From JANXMY01 sp965246745 (GTDB taxonomy: Bacteria; Armatimonadota; Armatimonadia; Armatimonadales; Capsulimonadaceae), in contig OZ251980.1 in NCBI GenBank assembly GCA_965246745.1, positions 2,604,001-2,668,000 on the forward strand: DNA of 64,000 nucleotides. Reading direction: 5' to 3'. The translations under genes and the position numbers were made by a program. A model generated the notes under the pieces. The model ran no database searches. It worked only from the letters and a program-made list of their open reading frames with translations, and was not told the origin of the DNA. Positions 31,583-40,922 of the stretch are shown one piece after another; within the stretch, counting starts at the first letter, position 1, and the number at the start of each line of letters is the position of its first letter.

Positions 31583-33736
31583 TTGTGCCAACGCTCCCTG
31601 TGCAAGACCCTGCTCTTGACGACCGCTTGTGCGCTGCTGCTGTCGGGAAGGATGCCCGGTTACGCGCAGTCAGCCGGCCCTGCCGATTTCAATGCCGACT
31701 CCGCTTCGGCGGCCGTTTCGATTGATCGTTTTTATGTGTCGCCGCTCGGCAGCGACACCTGGTCCGGCCAGTCCCCCGTCCCGTCCGCCGGCTCGTTTTC
31801 CGGCGGCGAGTTTTCCGGCGGCCCGTTTCAGACCCTGACGCATGCCGCCGAAACCCTGACCGCGCTGTCCGCCGCCGGGCTGACCCGCCCGGTCGAAGTG
31901 TCCGTAGAGCCGTCGGTCTGCGCTCCCCAAGAGTTTCTCGCCCGCTGGTTCCCGGCCCCGCCGCGCACGCCGGTCATCTGGCATGCCGATCCCACTCGGA
32001 CGGTGCTGATTTACACGCCCGGCGCGGCGCAGCAGAATGAAGCCCTGGCGGCGGAAGATTACGCCGCCGGCGGCGCTCCCATTGCCCGCTTTTATGTGGC
32101 GTCGTTCGGCAGCGACTCGTGGCGCGGCCGGGCGCCGGTGGAAGACGGCGACAATGGGCCGTTTCGCACCGTGGCCCACGCGCAGGAGATGGTCGGCGCG
32201 TTTTTGTCCGACAACCCCGGCCGGCCCGTGGAAGTGGTGTTTGCGGCGGCCCCCGCTCCCAAAGCGACCTTGACCTTCGCCCATGCCGCCCGTGCGCCCC
32301 GTGCCGCCGCCGCTCCGGCGGCCCGGCGCTCGGCCGGCCGCGCGAGCGGCTGGGGGACTCAGTCGGGGCTGCCGGTGCGAAAAGCCCCCATCGGCCTTTC
32401 CGCCGCGCCTTCGTCCAAGCTGGTGTTCGCGCACTACATGGTCTGCAACCGCAATTACGGCGGCTCGGTGGCAGGCTACGAGCGCGACATTCAGGAAGCG
32501 AAAGCCAGCGGAATTGACGGCTTTGCGCTCAACTGCGGGTCGTGGAACTCGGCGTTCTACAAGCAGGACACGGCGGCGATCTTTCAAGCGGCGCGGGCGG
32601 TCGCGCCCGACGGCAGCTTCAAGCTGTTTTTCTCGGCGGACATGACCGGCCTGCACTTCGACGAAGTGGTGGACATGATGACCGCGTATGCGTCGCACCC
32701 CAATTACTGGCGTGTTCTGCAAACTTCCGGCCGGGTGACGACGCAGCGGCCGGTGCTTTCCACCTGGAGTGGTGAAAGCGTCTCGTTCGACCATACCAAA
32801 ACCGAGTGGACCAACAGCGTCATCAGCCCGCTGCGGAAGTCCGGCATCAACATCTATTTTATGCCGTTCTTCTTCACGCGCGACGCCAATTCGTTTCAGA
32901 TCGTTGCGGATACCCCCCAGGCGGCGGTCACTCAGGTCAGCGGCCTGATGAAAGGGCTGGCCGACGGCATGTTTTATTCCCCGGCAGTGGTCTGCCCGGT
33001 GGACGGCGCGAAGCCGGTCTTTGCCGGCCCGGAAGCGTATGCCGCCGCGCTGAAGAAAAACGGGCTGGGAACGATGGGCGGGATCGCTCCGCAGTATTGG
33101 GGCAGCAAGCAGCTTTCCCTCGGACGGCGGTACATCGAATACTTCGGCGGCGAAGGCATGACCGCCCAGTGGAACTCGGTGATCAATGTTCAAAAGCCCG
33201 ACTGGGTGGAGTGCTTCACTTGGAACGATTTCGACGAAGCGACTTACCTTTCGCCGATTGACGATGTCAACAAGTACTGGCCGTATCTGGCTCATTCCGC
33301 ACGCGGCTTTTACAAGTCCCATGCCGGCGCGGCCAAGCTCAACCAGTATTTCATCAACTGGTACAAGTCGGGCCGGCAGCCGGTCCCGGCGAGCGACAGC
33401 TTGGTTGCGATGTACCGCACACACCCGAAAAATGCGGTCGCGCCCAGCGACAAAGTCGGCCCGATCAACTGGTTCATCGGCGACTGCCAGGACACGCTGT
33501 TCGTGACCACCATTCTGACCGCGCCGGCGACCCTTGCGGTCACGTCCGGTTCGCAGACGACCACTTACTCGGTGCCGGCGGGCCTGCAAAACACCCGCAT
33601 TCCGTTCCGGCCCGGCGCACAGTCGTTTCAGATTGTCCGGGCCGGAAAAACGGTGCTGTCGCAGGCCGGCGACCCGATCACGGCGACGCCTGCCGAGTAC
33701 AACTTCAACTACTACACGGTCGCCGCGTCCAATTAA
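31583..33736 (+). CDS. Secreted GH71-like endo-1,3-alpha-glucanase with duplicated N-terminal repeat
   Basis: The protein has 717 residues. It starts at TTG 31583 (GGAG 13 bases upstream) with a signal peptide ending near GYAQS. Two related segments follow, FYVSPLGSDTWSGQSP and FYVASFGSDSWRGRAP, each continuing GPF-x-T-x-x-H-A. These look like the first rungs of a right-handed beta helix, here duplicated but not extended. From about residue 275 a GH71 (mutanase) domain begins: LVFAHYMVCN, GIDGFALNCGSW, YFMPFFFTRD, then FTWNDFDEATYLSP. It should cut alpha-1,3-glucan in the envelope or outside the cell. Within an exopolysaccharide island it may trim or release the polymer. A strong terminator follows. 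Confidence 0.82.
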   Translation: MCQRSLCKTLLLTTACALLLSGRMPGYAQSAGPADFNADSASAAVSIDRFYVSPLGSDTWSGQSPVPSAGSFSGGEFSGGPFQTLTHAAETLTALSAAGLTRPVEVSVEPSVCAPQEFLARWFPAPPRTPVIWHADPTRTVLIYTPGAAQQNEALAAEDYAAGGAPIARFYVASFGSDSWRGRAPVEDGDNGPFRTVAHAQEMVGAFLSDNPGRPVEVVFAAAPAPKATLTFAHAARAPRAAAAPAARRSAGRASGWGTQSGLPVRKAPIGLSAAPSSKLVFAHYMVCNRNYGGSVAGYERDIQEAKASGIDGFALNCGSWNSAFYKQDTAAIFQAARAVAPDGSFKLFFSADMTGLHFDEVVDMMTAYASHPNYWRVLQTSGRVTTQRPVLSTWSGESVSFDHTKTEWTNSVISPLRKSGINIYFMPFFFTRDANSFQIVADTPQAAVTQVSGLMKGLADGMFYSPAVVCPVDGAKPVFAGPEAYAAALKKNGLGTMGGIAPQYWGSKQLSLGRRYIEYFGGEGMTAQWNSVINVQKPDWVECFTWNDFDEATYLSPIDDVNKYWPYLAHSARGFYKSHAGAAKLNQYFINWYKSGRQPVPASDSLVAMYRTHPKNAVAPSDKVGPINWFIGDCQDTLFVTTILTAPATLAVTSGSQTTTYSVPAGLQNTRIPFRPGAQSFQIVRAGKTVLSQAGDPITATPAEYNFNYYTVAASN

Positions 33737-33765
33737 CGTGTTTAGTCCCGGAGCGTAGCTCGCCG

Positions 33766-33800
33766 AAAAGACCTGCCGCTGTTTAAGCGGCAGGTCTTTT
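33766..33800 (+). terminator. Rho-independent terminator after the GH71 gene
   Basis: AAAAGACCTGCCGCT pairs perfectly with AGCGGCAGGTCTTTT around a 5-base loop, giving an A-start and T-end hairpin that can work on both strands. Confidence 0.9.
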
Positions 33801-33827
33801 CCTGCCGCTGGGCGGGTTTGCCGTCAG

Positions 33828-33844
33828 TTGGCATAATTCTTGCA
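33828..33844 (+). promoter_or_regulatory. Sigma-54 (RpoN) promoter for the second glycosyltransferase unit
   Basis: TTGGCATAATTCTTGCA fits the -24/-12 consensus. ATG 33944 lies 100 bases downstream, and the unit may continue to 42756. Confidence 0.85.
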
Positions 33845-33943
33845 TGTGTCATAGTCTGGCGACATTGAGAATTGGGTGACGTTTGCGGCAAATTGGCCGT
33901 AACATTGTTTGCGTCCGCGTTTTTTGTCCGCGTGTTTTTGCTT

Positions 33944-35206
33944 ATGCACATTGCTTTTATCTCCTATGAATACCCCCCTGACACCGCCGCCGGCGGGATC
34001 GCGACTTATGTGAAGCAGGCCGCCGCCATGCTGGCCGAGCGCGGGCATGACGTAGAAGTGTTCGCCGCCGGGCGCGGGCGCGGCGGCACGGACACCGAGC
34101 ACGGCGTTCTCGTGCATCGCCTTCAAGACCCCGATGCGGAAGGCGACGGCACGGCGGACTTCTCGGCGCGGATCGCGCCGGTCTTCGCCGCCCGGCACCG
34201 CGCCGCGCCGTTTGATGTGCTGGAAGGCCCCGAATACCGGGCGGAAGCGCGGGATGCCGTGCGGCTCGTGCCGGACATTCCGCTGGTAGTCAAGCTGCAT
34301 ACCCCGACGTTTCAGCTTCGCCGGCTCAACACCGCGCTGTACGGCCCGGCTCGGCGCACGCTGTCGGCGGCCAAATCGCTGCTCCGGGGCGAGCGCCCGT
34401 TTTATGCTTATGCCCCCGAAGCCGACCCCGAGCGGGCGCACTGCCTCGACGCCGACGAAGTCGCTGCGCCGTCGGGAGCCGTGGCCGAGACGGTCCGGGA
34501 CGTGTGGCATTTGGACCCGGCGCGGATTTCCGTGTTTCCGCTGGCGTATACTCCGTCCGACGCCCTGCTGCAAGTGCCGGTGGAGACCGAAACGCAGACG
34601 GTGCTGTATTACGGGCGGCTGGAAATTCGAAAAGGGGTGGTGGACCTAGCCGCCGCCGTGCCGCTGATTTTAGCCGCCTGTCCCGACGCGAAATTCCGGT
34701 TTGTCGGACGCTCGCTGCCGTCGCCTAAGATGGGGCAGGAGATGCGCGAATTTTTAGCGCAAAAACTCTCGCCCGTGTCCCGCTCGGTCGAGCTGCGCGA
34801 GCCGGTCCCGGCGGCGGCGGTCCCGGCGCTGCTGGCCGAAGCCGACCTCTGCGTGTTTCCGAGCTTGTGGGAAAGTTTCGGCTACACCTGCTTGGAGTCG
34901 ATGGCCGCCGGGCGGGGCGTGGTCGCGACGGAGCCGAGCGGCATGGCGGAGATGCTCAGAGGCGAAGACGGGACCGAGTACGGGCTGCTCACGCCGCCGC
35001 AGTCGCCGGAGCGGATCGCGGCCGCAGTGATCGCGCTGCTGCAAGCCCCGGCCCGGCGCAGGGCGCTCGGCGCGGCCGCCCGGCAGCGGGTGCTGGACGG
35101 GTACAATCAAAGCCGGGTCGGCGCGATGCAGGAAGAAAGCTACCGGCGAGCGATGCAGCGCCGCGCGGCCGCCGGACCGCGCCGTCCGCCGTCTTCGGCC
35201 AAATAA
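33944..35206 (+). CDS. Glycosyltransferase family 4
   Basis: The 420-residue GT-B enzyme starts MHIAFISYEYPPDTAAGGIA, with the glycine-rich acceptor loop of GT4. It has VLYYGRLEIRKGVVDLAAAV at the start of the C-terminal domain and CVFPSLWESFGYTCLESMAA with the E-x7-E nucleotide site. ATG 33944 matches the family start; the frame opens earlier but without a ribosome site. It is the first gene after the sigma-54 promoter at 33828. Donor and acceptor are unknown. Confidence 0.87.
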   Translation: MHIAFISYEYPPDTAAGGIATYVKQAAAMLAERGHDVEVFAAGRGRGGTDTEHGVLVHRLQDPDAEGDGTADFSARIAPVFAARHRAAPFDVLEGPEYRAEARDAVRLVPDIPLVVKLHTPTFQLRRLNTALYGPARRTLSAAKSLLRGERPFYAYAPEADPERAHCLDADEVAAPSGAVAETVRDVWHLDPARISVFPLAYTPSDALLQVPVETETQTVLYYGRLEIRKGVVDLAAAVPLILAACPDAKFRFVGRSLPSPKMGQEMREFLAQKLSPVSRSVELREPVPAAAVPALLAEADLCVFPSLWESFGYTCLESMAAGRGVVATEPSGMAEMLRGEDGTEYGLLTPPQSPERIAAAVIALLQAPARRRALGAAARQRVLDGYNQSRVGAMQEESYRRAMQRRAAAGPRRPPSSAK

Positions 35207-35208
35207 GC

Positions 35209-35245
35209 GCCGGCAAACGAAAGAAATGCCGGCAAACAAAAAAGC
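35209..35245. repeat. Short tandem duplication over a gene junction
   Basis: GCCGGCAAAC recurs 19 bases apart with similar A-rich flanks, at 35209 and 35228. The second copy holds the first codons of the next gene (ATG 35226). Confidence 0.7.
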
Positions 35246-36134
35246 GCGGGCGAAAGAGGAACAGTTGAGCGTGCAAAATGCCTTGTCGTCGGTTCAAATC
35301 GGGATCGCCACCAAAAACCGCTGGGCCGATTTGAAAGTCACCCTGGAAAAAGTGGCGGAGTTCGGCCTCGGCGAGCTGCGGATTTTGATTTTCGACGACT
35401 GCTCGGACCAGCCCTGCCCGTTTGATGTCCGGGCGATCTGCCCCGGCGCGGAGCTGACGCGGTTTGCGGCCTCGCGCGGCTACATCACCCGGCGCAACGA
35501 AATCGCGCGGGAAATGAACGGGAAATACTACCTCAGCCTTGACGACGACTCGTTCCCGCATGCGGGGTCGCTGGAAGCCGCCGTGGAATACGCCGAGTCG
35601 CTGCCGGATAACTTTTGCCTGGGGTTTCCGATTTACGAGCCGTCCGTCAACAAGTCTTTCAGCGAGTCGCTGCTGGCGAAGCCCCACCCGGTGCGGGCAT
35701 TTATCGGCTGCGCTCACCTCTTGGACCGGCAGAAGTTTTTGGATGTCGGGGGCTACCGGGAAGAGCTGATTCACCAGACCGAGGAAGGCGATGTGGCCGT
35801 GCGGGCATTTCAAGCGGGCCTGCGGTGCCGCCGCTTTCCCGGCTTTCAGATCACGCACCTGGTGACGAATGTGGGCCGGAACCACAACCGGATTGCGTTT
35901 TTCAGCGCCCGAAACACGCTGCTGTGGAACGACTGGTATCTGCCCCGGCGTCAAAAGTTCATCCGGCAGGGCCGGGCCATCGCCAACCGGGCGTTTGCGT
36001 TTGGGATGACCCGCCGCATCGGGCATGTGCAGGGCAGCCTGGCGGGCCTCAAAGACATTGCCCGGTTTAAATCGCTTCGCCAGCCGTTGTCGCTTGCTCA
36101 GTACCGCAAATGGATGAGCCTGCCGCCGTCCTAA
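35226..36134 (+). CDS. Glycosyltransferase family 2
   Basis: The 302-residue GT-A protein has VQIGIATKNRWADLKVTLEK near the N-terminus, LIFDDCSDQ, and KYYLSLDDDSFPHAG with the D-D-D metal site. GGYREELIHQTEEGDVAVR supplies the later E-E-D base region. The first 15 residues are Lys-rich and partly encoded by a short duplication. Substrates are unknown. It lies 19 bases after the preceding glycosyltransferase gene. Confidence 0.83.
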   Translation: MPANKKARAKEEQLSVQNALSSVQIGIATKNRWADLKVTLEKVAEFGLGELRILIFDDCSDQPCPFDVRAICPGAELTRFAASRGYITRRNEIAREMNGKYYLSLDDDSFPHAGSLEAAVEYAESLPDNFCLGFPIYEPSVNKSFSESLLAKPHPVRAFIGCAHLLDRQKFLDVGGYREELIHQTEEGDVAVRAFQAGLRCRRFPGFQITHLVTNVGRNHNRIAFFSARNTLLWNDWYLPRRQKFIRQGRAIANRAFAFGMTRRIGHVQGSLAGLKDIARFKSLRQPLSLAQYRKWMSLPPS

Positions 36135-36153
36135 AATTGACGATCAAACTGCT

Positions 36154-37554
36154 ATGAACCCAATCACAATCGCACTTGTCGTAGATTTGATAACGCTGAC
36201 GGTCTGCACCGCAATTTTGCTGAAGGCGGCGCGGCTTTCCGCCATGCACCCGGCGACCACTTACCTGTTTTTTCATGTGTGGACGGTCACCAAGCGGCTG
36301 ATCGAGCTGAACCTCGGCGCTCCGCTGTCCACGGCGTTTCCGCATCAGCCGATCAACCTTTCGGAGCTGACGCGGGCGGGCTTGATGTTTGACTTGACGC
36401 TGGCGGTGATGACTGCCGGATGGCTGATCGCGTCGGCGGCGGACGCCAAAAAAAACGGGCCGCTGCCGCTGCCGGGCCGCGAAAAAGCGCCGAACCTTTC
36501 TAAAACCTACCTGGTCGGCTTTGTGTGGCTGATGGTGCCGCTGGCGCTGTTCGGCATGCTGCGCGGGGGCGGGGGCGGGCCGGCTGCCGACGCGGGGGTC
36601 GGCGGCACGGTTCTGGGCGTGTTCAACTTGTGGCTGCCGCTGTCGCTGATGCCGCTGTTTTACTGGTACGGCCCGCGTCCGGGGCTGATCGCAGCCGCGC
36701 TGGTGGTGATCGCCCTGTGCGAAAAGTTCATGGGCAACACGCGCTGGCTGATGCTGCTGCCGACCATCTTTTTCTGCTTTGCGTATTTGTCGCGCTCCGG
36801 CTACCGGTGGCCGCCGCGCAAAGTCGTTTTTGTTCTGCTGATTGCCGGTGTGCTCTGGCTGCCCGGAAAGCAGATCAGCGTGGTGCTGGGAAACGGCGGC
36901 GGCCTGCCGGAAGTGATGGGGGCGGTGACCCGTGTGTGGACCACTTCGGCAACGGAAAGCAATCACCCGGACAACCAGTTTCTGGACATGGGGGCGATGA
37001 CGCTGTCGCTGGTAGACGACAAGCGGAAATTTTACTATGGCGGCACGGTGTTCCCGTTCGTGTACAATTTCATCCCGCGTGCGATCTGGCCGGACAAGCC
37101 GCTGTCGTCGCAGTGGGAGATAGACATCTCTACGAAAGACCGCCCGATGATGACTTACGGCATGACGGCGTCTTTGATGGGGGCGGCGTATGTGGACTTC
37201 GGCGTTTACGGCGTCGTGCTGATCCCGTTTCTGTTTGCGCTGTTTCTCGGCTGGGTGTATTTCAAGGCGTTCCGCTGCGCCCATTATTCGGTGGGCCGGT
37301 TTGCGTATCTAGTCATGGCCTGTGTTTTGATCCAGCCGTACCGGGACGGCCTGTATACGTTCTTTATTTTCAATTACTTGTGCATGATGCCGATGTATAT
37401 GATTGTGCTGCTGCATTTGATCCTGCCGACCAAGCCTTATGCTCAGCGGCCCCGGTATCCCCGGTTTCCGCGCTTGTCGCCTGCCGACCGCAGCCCGCAG
37501 CCTGCGCCGTCGCGGCCCGCACCGGTGCCGCAGGCCAGGCGGCCCGGCGCATGA
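36154..37554 (+). CDS. Multi-spanning membrane protein, probable polysaccharide polymerase (Wzy-like)
   Basis: The 466-residue protein has about ten to twelve hydrophobic segments. A large loop between later membrane segments contains TTSATESNHPDNQFLDMGAM and YGGTVFPFVYNFIPRAIWPD, the latter similar to oligosaccharide repeat-unit polymerases (O-antigen polymerase type: FxxxIPRxIWPxKP). It should join repeat units on the periplasmic side of the inner membrane. The C-terminal tail is Pro- and Arg-rich. Polymerases of this class are poorly conserved, so the name rests on topology, this motif and context among glycosyltransferase genes. Confidence 0.72.
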   Translation: MNPITIALVVDLITLTVCTAILLKAARLSAMHPATTYLFFHVWTVTKRLIELNLGAPLSTAFPHQPINLSELTRAGLMFDLTLAVMTAGWLIASAADAKKNGPLPLPGREKAPNLSKTYLVGFVWLMVPLALFGMLRGGGGGPAADAGVGGTVLGVFNLWLPLSLMPLFYWYGPRPGLIAAALVVIALCEKFMGNTRWLMLLPTIFFCFAYLSRSGYRWPPRKVVFVLLIAGVLWLPGKQISVVLGNGGGLPEVMGAVTRVWTTSATESNHPDNQFLDMGAMTLSLVDDKRKFYYGGTVFPFVYNFIPRAIWPDKPLSSQWEIDISTKDRPMMTYGMTASLMGAAYVDFGVYGVVLIPFLFALFLGWVYFKAFRCAHYSVGRFAYLVMACVLIQPYRDGLYTFFIFNYLCMMPMYMIVLLHLILPTKPYAQRPRYPRFPRLSPADRSPQPAPSRPAPVPQARRPGA

Positions 37555-37591
37555 AGACGGCCCTATTTTCAGCAGCCTCTATTAACCGCCC

Positions 37592-38662
37592 ATGAGTAAT
37601 ACCAACCCGAAAACCGTGATCGGAACCTGGCTGTACGCCGAGCCGAAGGGCACGGAAAGCTTGTACCCGCAGGTCGGCGGCGCGTCGTCGTCGTCGGCTT
37701 TTCAGGAAACCTACTGGCGGTGCGTCATGCTGTTTTATGCGTCCAGCGTGCGCCACAACCCGGACGCCGTGCATCGGTTTTACACGACGGTGCCGCGCGT
37801 GCCCGATGTGGGCGATTTCTCCACATCGGCGTTTCTGAAGCGGCTGAACGTGGAAGTGGTCCAAGTGCCTTTCACTTACCTGCCGCCGCCGGGGTATCAC
37901 GGCGCGTGGCGCAACCAGTTCTACATTCTCGACATTATCAAGCACTTGAAGACGTGTGCGCCCGACGAGCAGTTTCTGGTGCTCGACTCCGACTGCGTTT
38001 TCACGGCGTCGGTTGCGCCGCTCAGCCGGCAGCTTCGCGCGGCGGGCCTGCTGGCGCTGGATTTGGACCTGCCACTGGGCGAAGACATCAACGGCCTGAC
38101 GCAGCGGGACATGAAGCGGATTTTCGAGGAGATCGGACTGCCCTGCCCCGGCGACGCGGCGAAATACTACGGCGGCGAGTTTTTTGCCGCCACTTCGGAG
38201 GCCGTCCGCCGGCTGGCCGAGGAAATCGAGCCGCTGTGGGAAACGTGCCTGGCCCGGTTTGAGGCCGGCAAGCCGAAGTTCAACGAGGAAGCGCATTTTT
38301 TGAGCTTTTTGTACGCCAAGCTCGGCTACGGCGGGGCGACGGCCAACCCGTTCGTGGGCCGGATTTGGACCGGCATGAAGTTTCGGAATTCGTCGCCGCA
38401 GGACTTCGCTCTGGCGATATGGCATGTTCCGGCGGAAAAAAAGCACGGCATCAAGCGGCTGTACCCGCAGGTGATCCGCCCCGACTCGCGCTTTTGGACT
38501 GTGCCGCCCGGCCCGGAGTTCGCGCGGTACATCGCCGGGTATCTCGGCATCCCGAAAAGCAGCCTCGTCAAAAAATCGCGTGATTTGTATGACACGGTGC
38601 TGTGGCGGCTCAAAGACAAAGCCGCGCAAACGAAACGCGCGGCGAAAAACAGTTCGGTGTAA
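37592..38662 (+). CDS. Putative GT-A type glycosyltransferase
   Basis: The 356-residue protein has a segment EQFLVLDSDCVFTASVAPL, with an LDSD metal-binding pattern like GT8/GT-A enzymes, and AKYYGGEFFAAT followed by FNEEAHFLSFLYAKLGYGG. I do not recognise a named family with confidence; the DSD motif and gene context make a sugar transferase likely. No signal or membrane segment is seen. Its C-terminal codons and stop are repeated twice just downstream (17-bp unit). Confidence 0.6.
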   Translation: MSNTNPKTVIGTWLYAEPKGTESLYPQVGGASSSSAFQETYWRCVMLFYASSVRHNPDAVHRFYTTVPRVPDVGDFSTSAFLKRLNVEVVQVPFTYLPPPGYHGAWRNQFYILDIIKHLKTCAPDEQFLVLDSDCVFTASVAPLSRQLRAAGLLALDLDLPLGEDINGLTQRDMKRIFEEIGLPCPGDAAKYYGGEFFAATSEAVRRLAEEIEPLWETCLARFEAGKPKFNEEAHFLSFLYAKLGYGGATANPFVGRIWTGMKFRNSSPQDFALAIWHVPAEKKHGIKRLYPQVIRPDSRFWTVPPGPEFARYIAGYLGIPKSSLVKKSRDLYDTVLWRLKDKAAQTKRAAKNSSV

Positions 38663-38692
38663 CAAACAGTTCGGTGTAACAAACAGTTCGGC
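38648..38692. repeat. 17-bp tandem repeat over a stop codon, nearly three copies
   Basis: AACAGTTCGGTGTAACA repeats at 38648 and 38665, and in part at 38682. The first copy contains the last codons and stop of the preceding gene. Confidence 0.9.
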
Positions 38693-38720
38693 TTTGTCAG
38701 GGCCGTTCAGGGAGCGCGTG

Positions 38721-39683
38721 ATGATTTCCGTAGTGATTCCGGTTTATAACGCGGCGAAGTATTTGCCTCGCACCGTCGCCAGTGTGCAGGCCCAAACACG
38801 CGCCGACTGGGAAATCGTGCTGGTGGATGACGGCTCGAAAGACAGCTCCGCCGAAGTGGCCGCCGCGCTGTGCGCGGGGGACGCGCGGATTTCGCTGCGC
38901 CGCCAGACCAATGCCGGCGCGGCGGCGGCCCGCAACCACGGCCTGCGCGAGTCGAACCCATCGTTTCCTTTTGCGCTGTGCCTCGACAGCGACGACCTGT
39001 TGGTGCCTGACGCGCTGCAAACGCTGCTGACGCTGCTGGAAGCGCACCCGGACGCGCCCGCCGCCTGCGGGTTTTTGCGGGACATTGACGGCGACGAGGC
39101 GCTGCTGCCGGACGGCAGCCGCCTTGAGCCGCTGACAGATCGGCGCGGGGTGGAAGGCCGCCGCCTGGTGCGGCGTGCGCCGGAGTCGCCGGTGGTGTTC
39201 GGCGACCTGTGCTATCGCAACCATATCATCACGCCCGGTCAGGTGCTGATCCGTAAAGCCGCGCTGAACGCTGTCGGGGCGTTCGACGAGTCGCTGGTGT
39301 ATGTGGAGGATTACGACCTTTGGTGGCGGCTGACCATGCAGGCCGGGCCGATCCCGGTCACGCCACAGGTGGTGCTGCTGTACCGGCATCATGCCGCCAG
39401 CATTTCCGGCAACCGCGCCGCCGTCCGCCGGGGCGTCGAAGCCTTTCGCTGGCGTTTGCTGACCCACCCGGACATGACCGCCGCCCAGAAGTCCACGGCT
39501 CGGCTCGGCTACTTCTACGATTGCGTCTCGCATTTCCGGTTCGCGCTCCATTACCTGGCGCAGCGCGATTTCCGGTGGGGCATCAAGCATCTCGGCCTCG
39601 GCGCACGCGACACGCTGCGCTTTTTCCGGCACTGCGTTCTCGCCCGCCGCTATGGTGCCGCGCATGCAAACAAAACGGCATAA
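38721..39683 (+). CDS. Glycosyltransferase family 2
   Basis: This 320-residue GT-A enzyme begins MISVVIPVYNAAKYLPRTVA. It has IVLVDDGSKDSS, then NAGAAAARNHG and FALCLDSDDLLVPDALQTL with the DSDD metal site; GAFDESLVYVEDYDLWWRL gives the base motif ED-Y-D-L. GGAG ten bases before ATG 38721 supports the start. It lies after the 17-bp repeats and before a GT4 gene. Confidence 0.9.
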   Translation: MISVVIPVYNAAKYLPRTVASVQAQTRADWEIVLVDDGSKDSSAEVAAALCAGDARISLRRQTNAGAAAARNHGLRESNPSFPFALCLDSDDLLVPDALQTLLTLLEAHPDAPAACGFLRDIDGDEALLPDGSRLEPLTDRRGVEGRRLVRRAPESPVVFGDLCYRNHIITPGQVLIRKAALNAVGAFDESLVYVEDYDLWWRLTMQAGPIPVTPQVVLLYRHHAASISGNRAAVRRGVEAFRWRLLTHPDMTAAQKSTARLGYFYDCVSHFRFALHYLAQRDFRWGIKHLGLGARDTLRFFRHCVLARRYGAAHANKTA

Positions 39684-39717
39684 GCCGTGCTTGAAAGCGG
39701 GCCTGAAAGAAGGGTGA

Positions 39718-40854
39718 ATGCGCGTCGTTTTTTGGCAGAACATTCTGTCGTTTTACCAGGTGCCGCATCTGGCGGCGCTGGCGGCGCAGCCGGACACGGA
39801 AGTGGTCTGGGTGGTGCAGGAGGCGATCACGCCCGACCGGGTGGCGCAGGGCTGGAAAGTGCCCGAAGTGCCCGGCGTCCGGGTGGTTGTCGCTCCCGAG
39901 GACGCGGCGGTGGCGGGCTTGGTGGCCGAGAGTCCTGAAAGCAGCGTCCATGTCTTTTCGGGCATTCATCAGGACCCCGTGGCCCGCCGGGCGTTTTACT
40001 TGTGCGTCAAAACCCCGGCGCAGATCGGGCTTTTGAACGAGCCGCCGTTTCCGGGCCGGGTCCGGGATTTAGTTTCGCCGCCGTTTCACCGCGCCCATCG
40101 CCTGGTGTACGGCCGGCATATTGATTTTGTGCTGGCTATCGGGCACATGGCCGTGGACTTTTATCGGTCGATCGGCTTTCCCGAGCGTGCCGTGTTTCCT
40201 TACGGCTACTTTCCGCCCGCGCCGGGCGGCACGCCCCCGGCCCGCACGGGCGACGGCGGCGGCGGCGGCCCGGTCGAAATCATGTATCTGGGCCAGCTGA
40301 TCGAGCGCAAAGGCGTGGATGTTCTGCTGCGGGCGCTGGGGACGCTGAAAGACATGGATTGGCGTGTGACCCTGCTCGGCGGCGGGGACCAAAAAGACGC
40401 GCTGGCAGGGTTAGCAAGCGAACTCGGCATCGGCGAGCGTGTGACGTTTCAAGCGCCGCAGGAGAACGCCCAGGCGATGCGGCAGATGGAGCAAAGCGAC
40501 ATGTTTGTCCTGCCGAGCCGGCACGACGGCTGGGGGGTGGTGGTCAACGAAGCGCTGCTGCGAGGCGTCCCGGTGGTTTGCAGCGACCGCTGCGGGGCGT
40601 CGGACCTGCTCGCCGCCCCGTGGCGCGGCGAAACGTTTCCCGCCGGCTCCGCCGAGGGATTGGCCGAAAGCCTGCGCCGGTGGATTGCAAAGGGCCGGCG
40701 GACGCCCGCAGACACGCAGCGTGTCCGCGACTGGTCCCGGCGGTCCCTGGAAGGCACGGTCGTGGCTGCTTATCTCCGCGAAGTGATTAGCTTTACGAAG
40801 CCGGGCGCAAACGCAGCGGGGGCGCGGCCCGTGCCGCCGTGGGAGCGTCAATAA
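39718..40854 (+). CDS. Glycosyltransferase family 4
   Basis: This 378-residue GT-B protein has IMYLGQLIERKGVDVLLRAL at the start of its second domain, and MFVLPSRHDGWGVVVNEALL with the nucleotide-sugar E-x7-E-like site (D-G-W-G-x-V-x-x-E). The N-terminal domain is shorter than usual and starts MRVVFWQNILSFYQ. AAGGGTG precedes ATG 39718. Donor unknown. Confidence 0.85.
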   Translation: MRVVFWQNILSFYQVPHLAALAAQPDTEVVWVVQEAITPDRVAQGWKVPEVPGVRVVVAPEDAAVAGLVAESPESSVHVFSGIHQDPVARRAFYLCVKTPAQIGLLNEPPFPGRVRDLVSPPFHRAHRLVYGRHIDFVLAIGHMAVDFYRSIGFPERAVFPYGYFPPAPGGTPPARTGDGGGGGPVEIMYLGQLIERKGVDVLLRALGTLKDMDWRVTLLGGGDQKDALAGLASELGIGERVTFQAPQENAQAMRQMEQSDMFVLPSRHDGWGVVVNEALLRGVPVVCSDRCGASDLLAAPWRGETFPAGSAEGLAESLRRWIAKGRRTPADTQRVRDWSRRSLEGTVVAAYLREVISFTKPGANAAGARPVPPWERQ

Positions 40855-40922
40855 CCGCCGGAGTTTTCTGCAATCCCGGCACTGCGTCCCCCTGTATTGA
40901 AATTGCTTATGAAAACCCGCCT

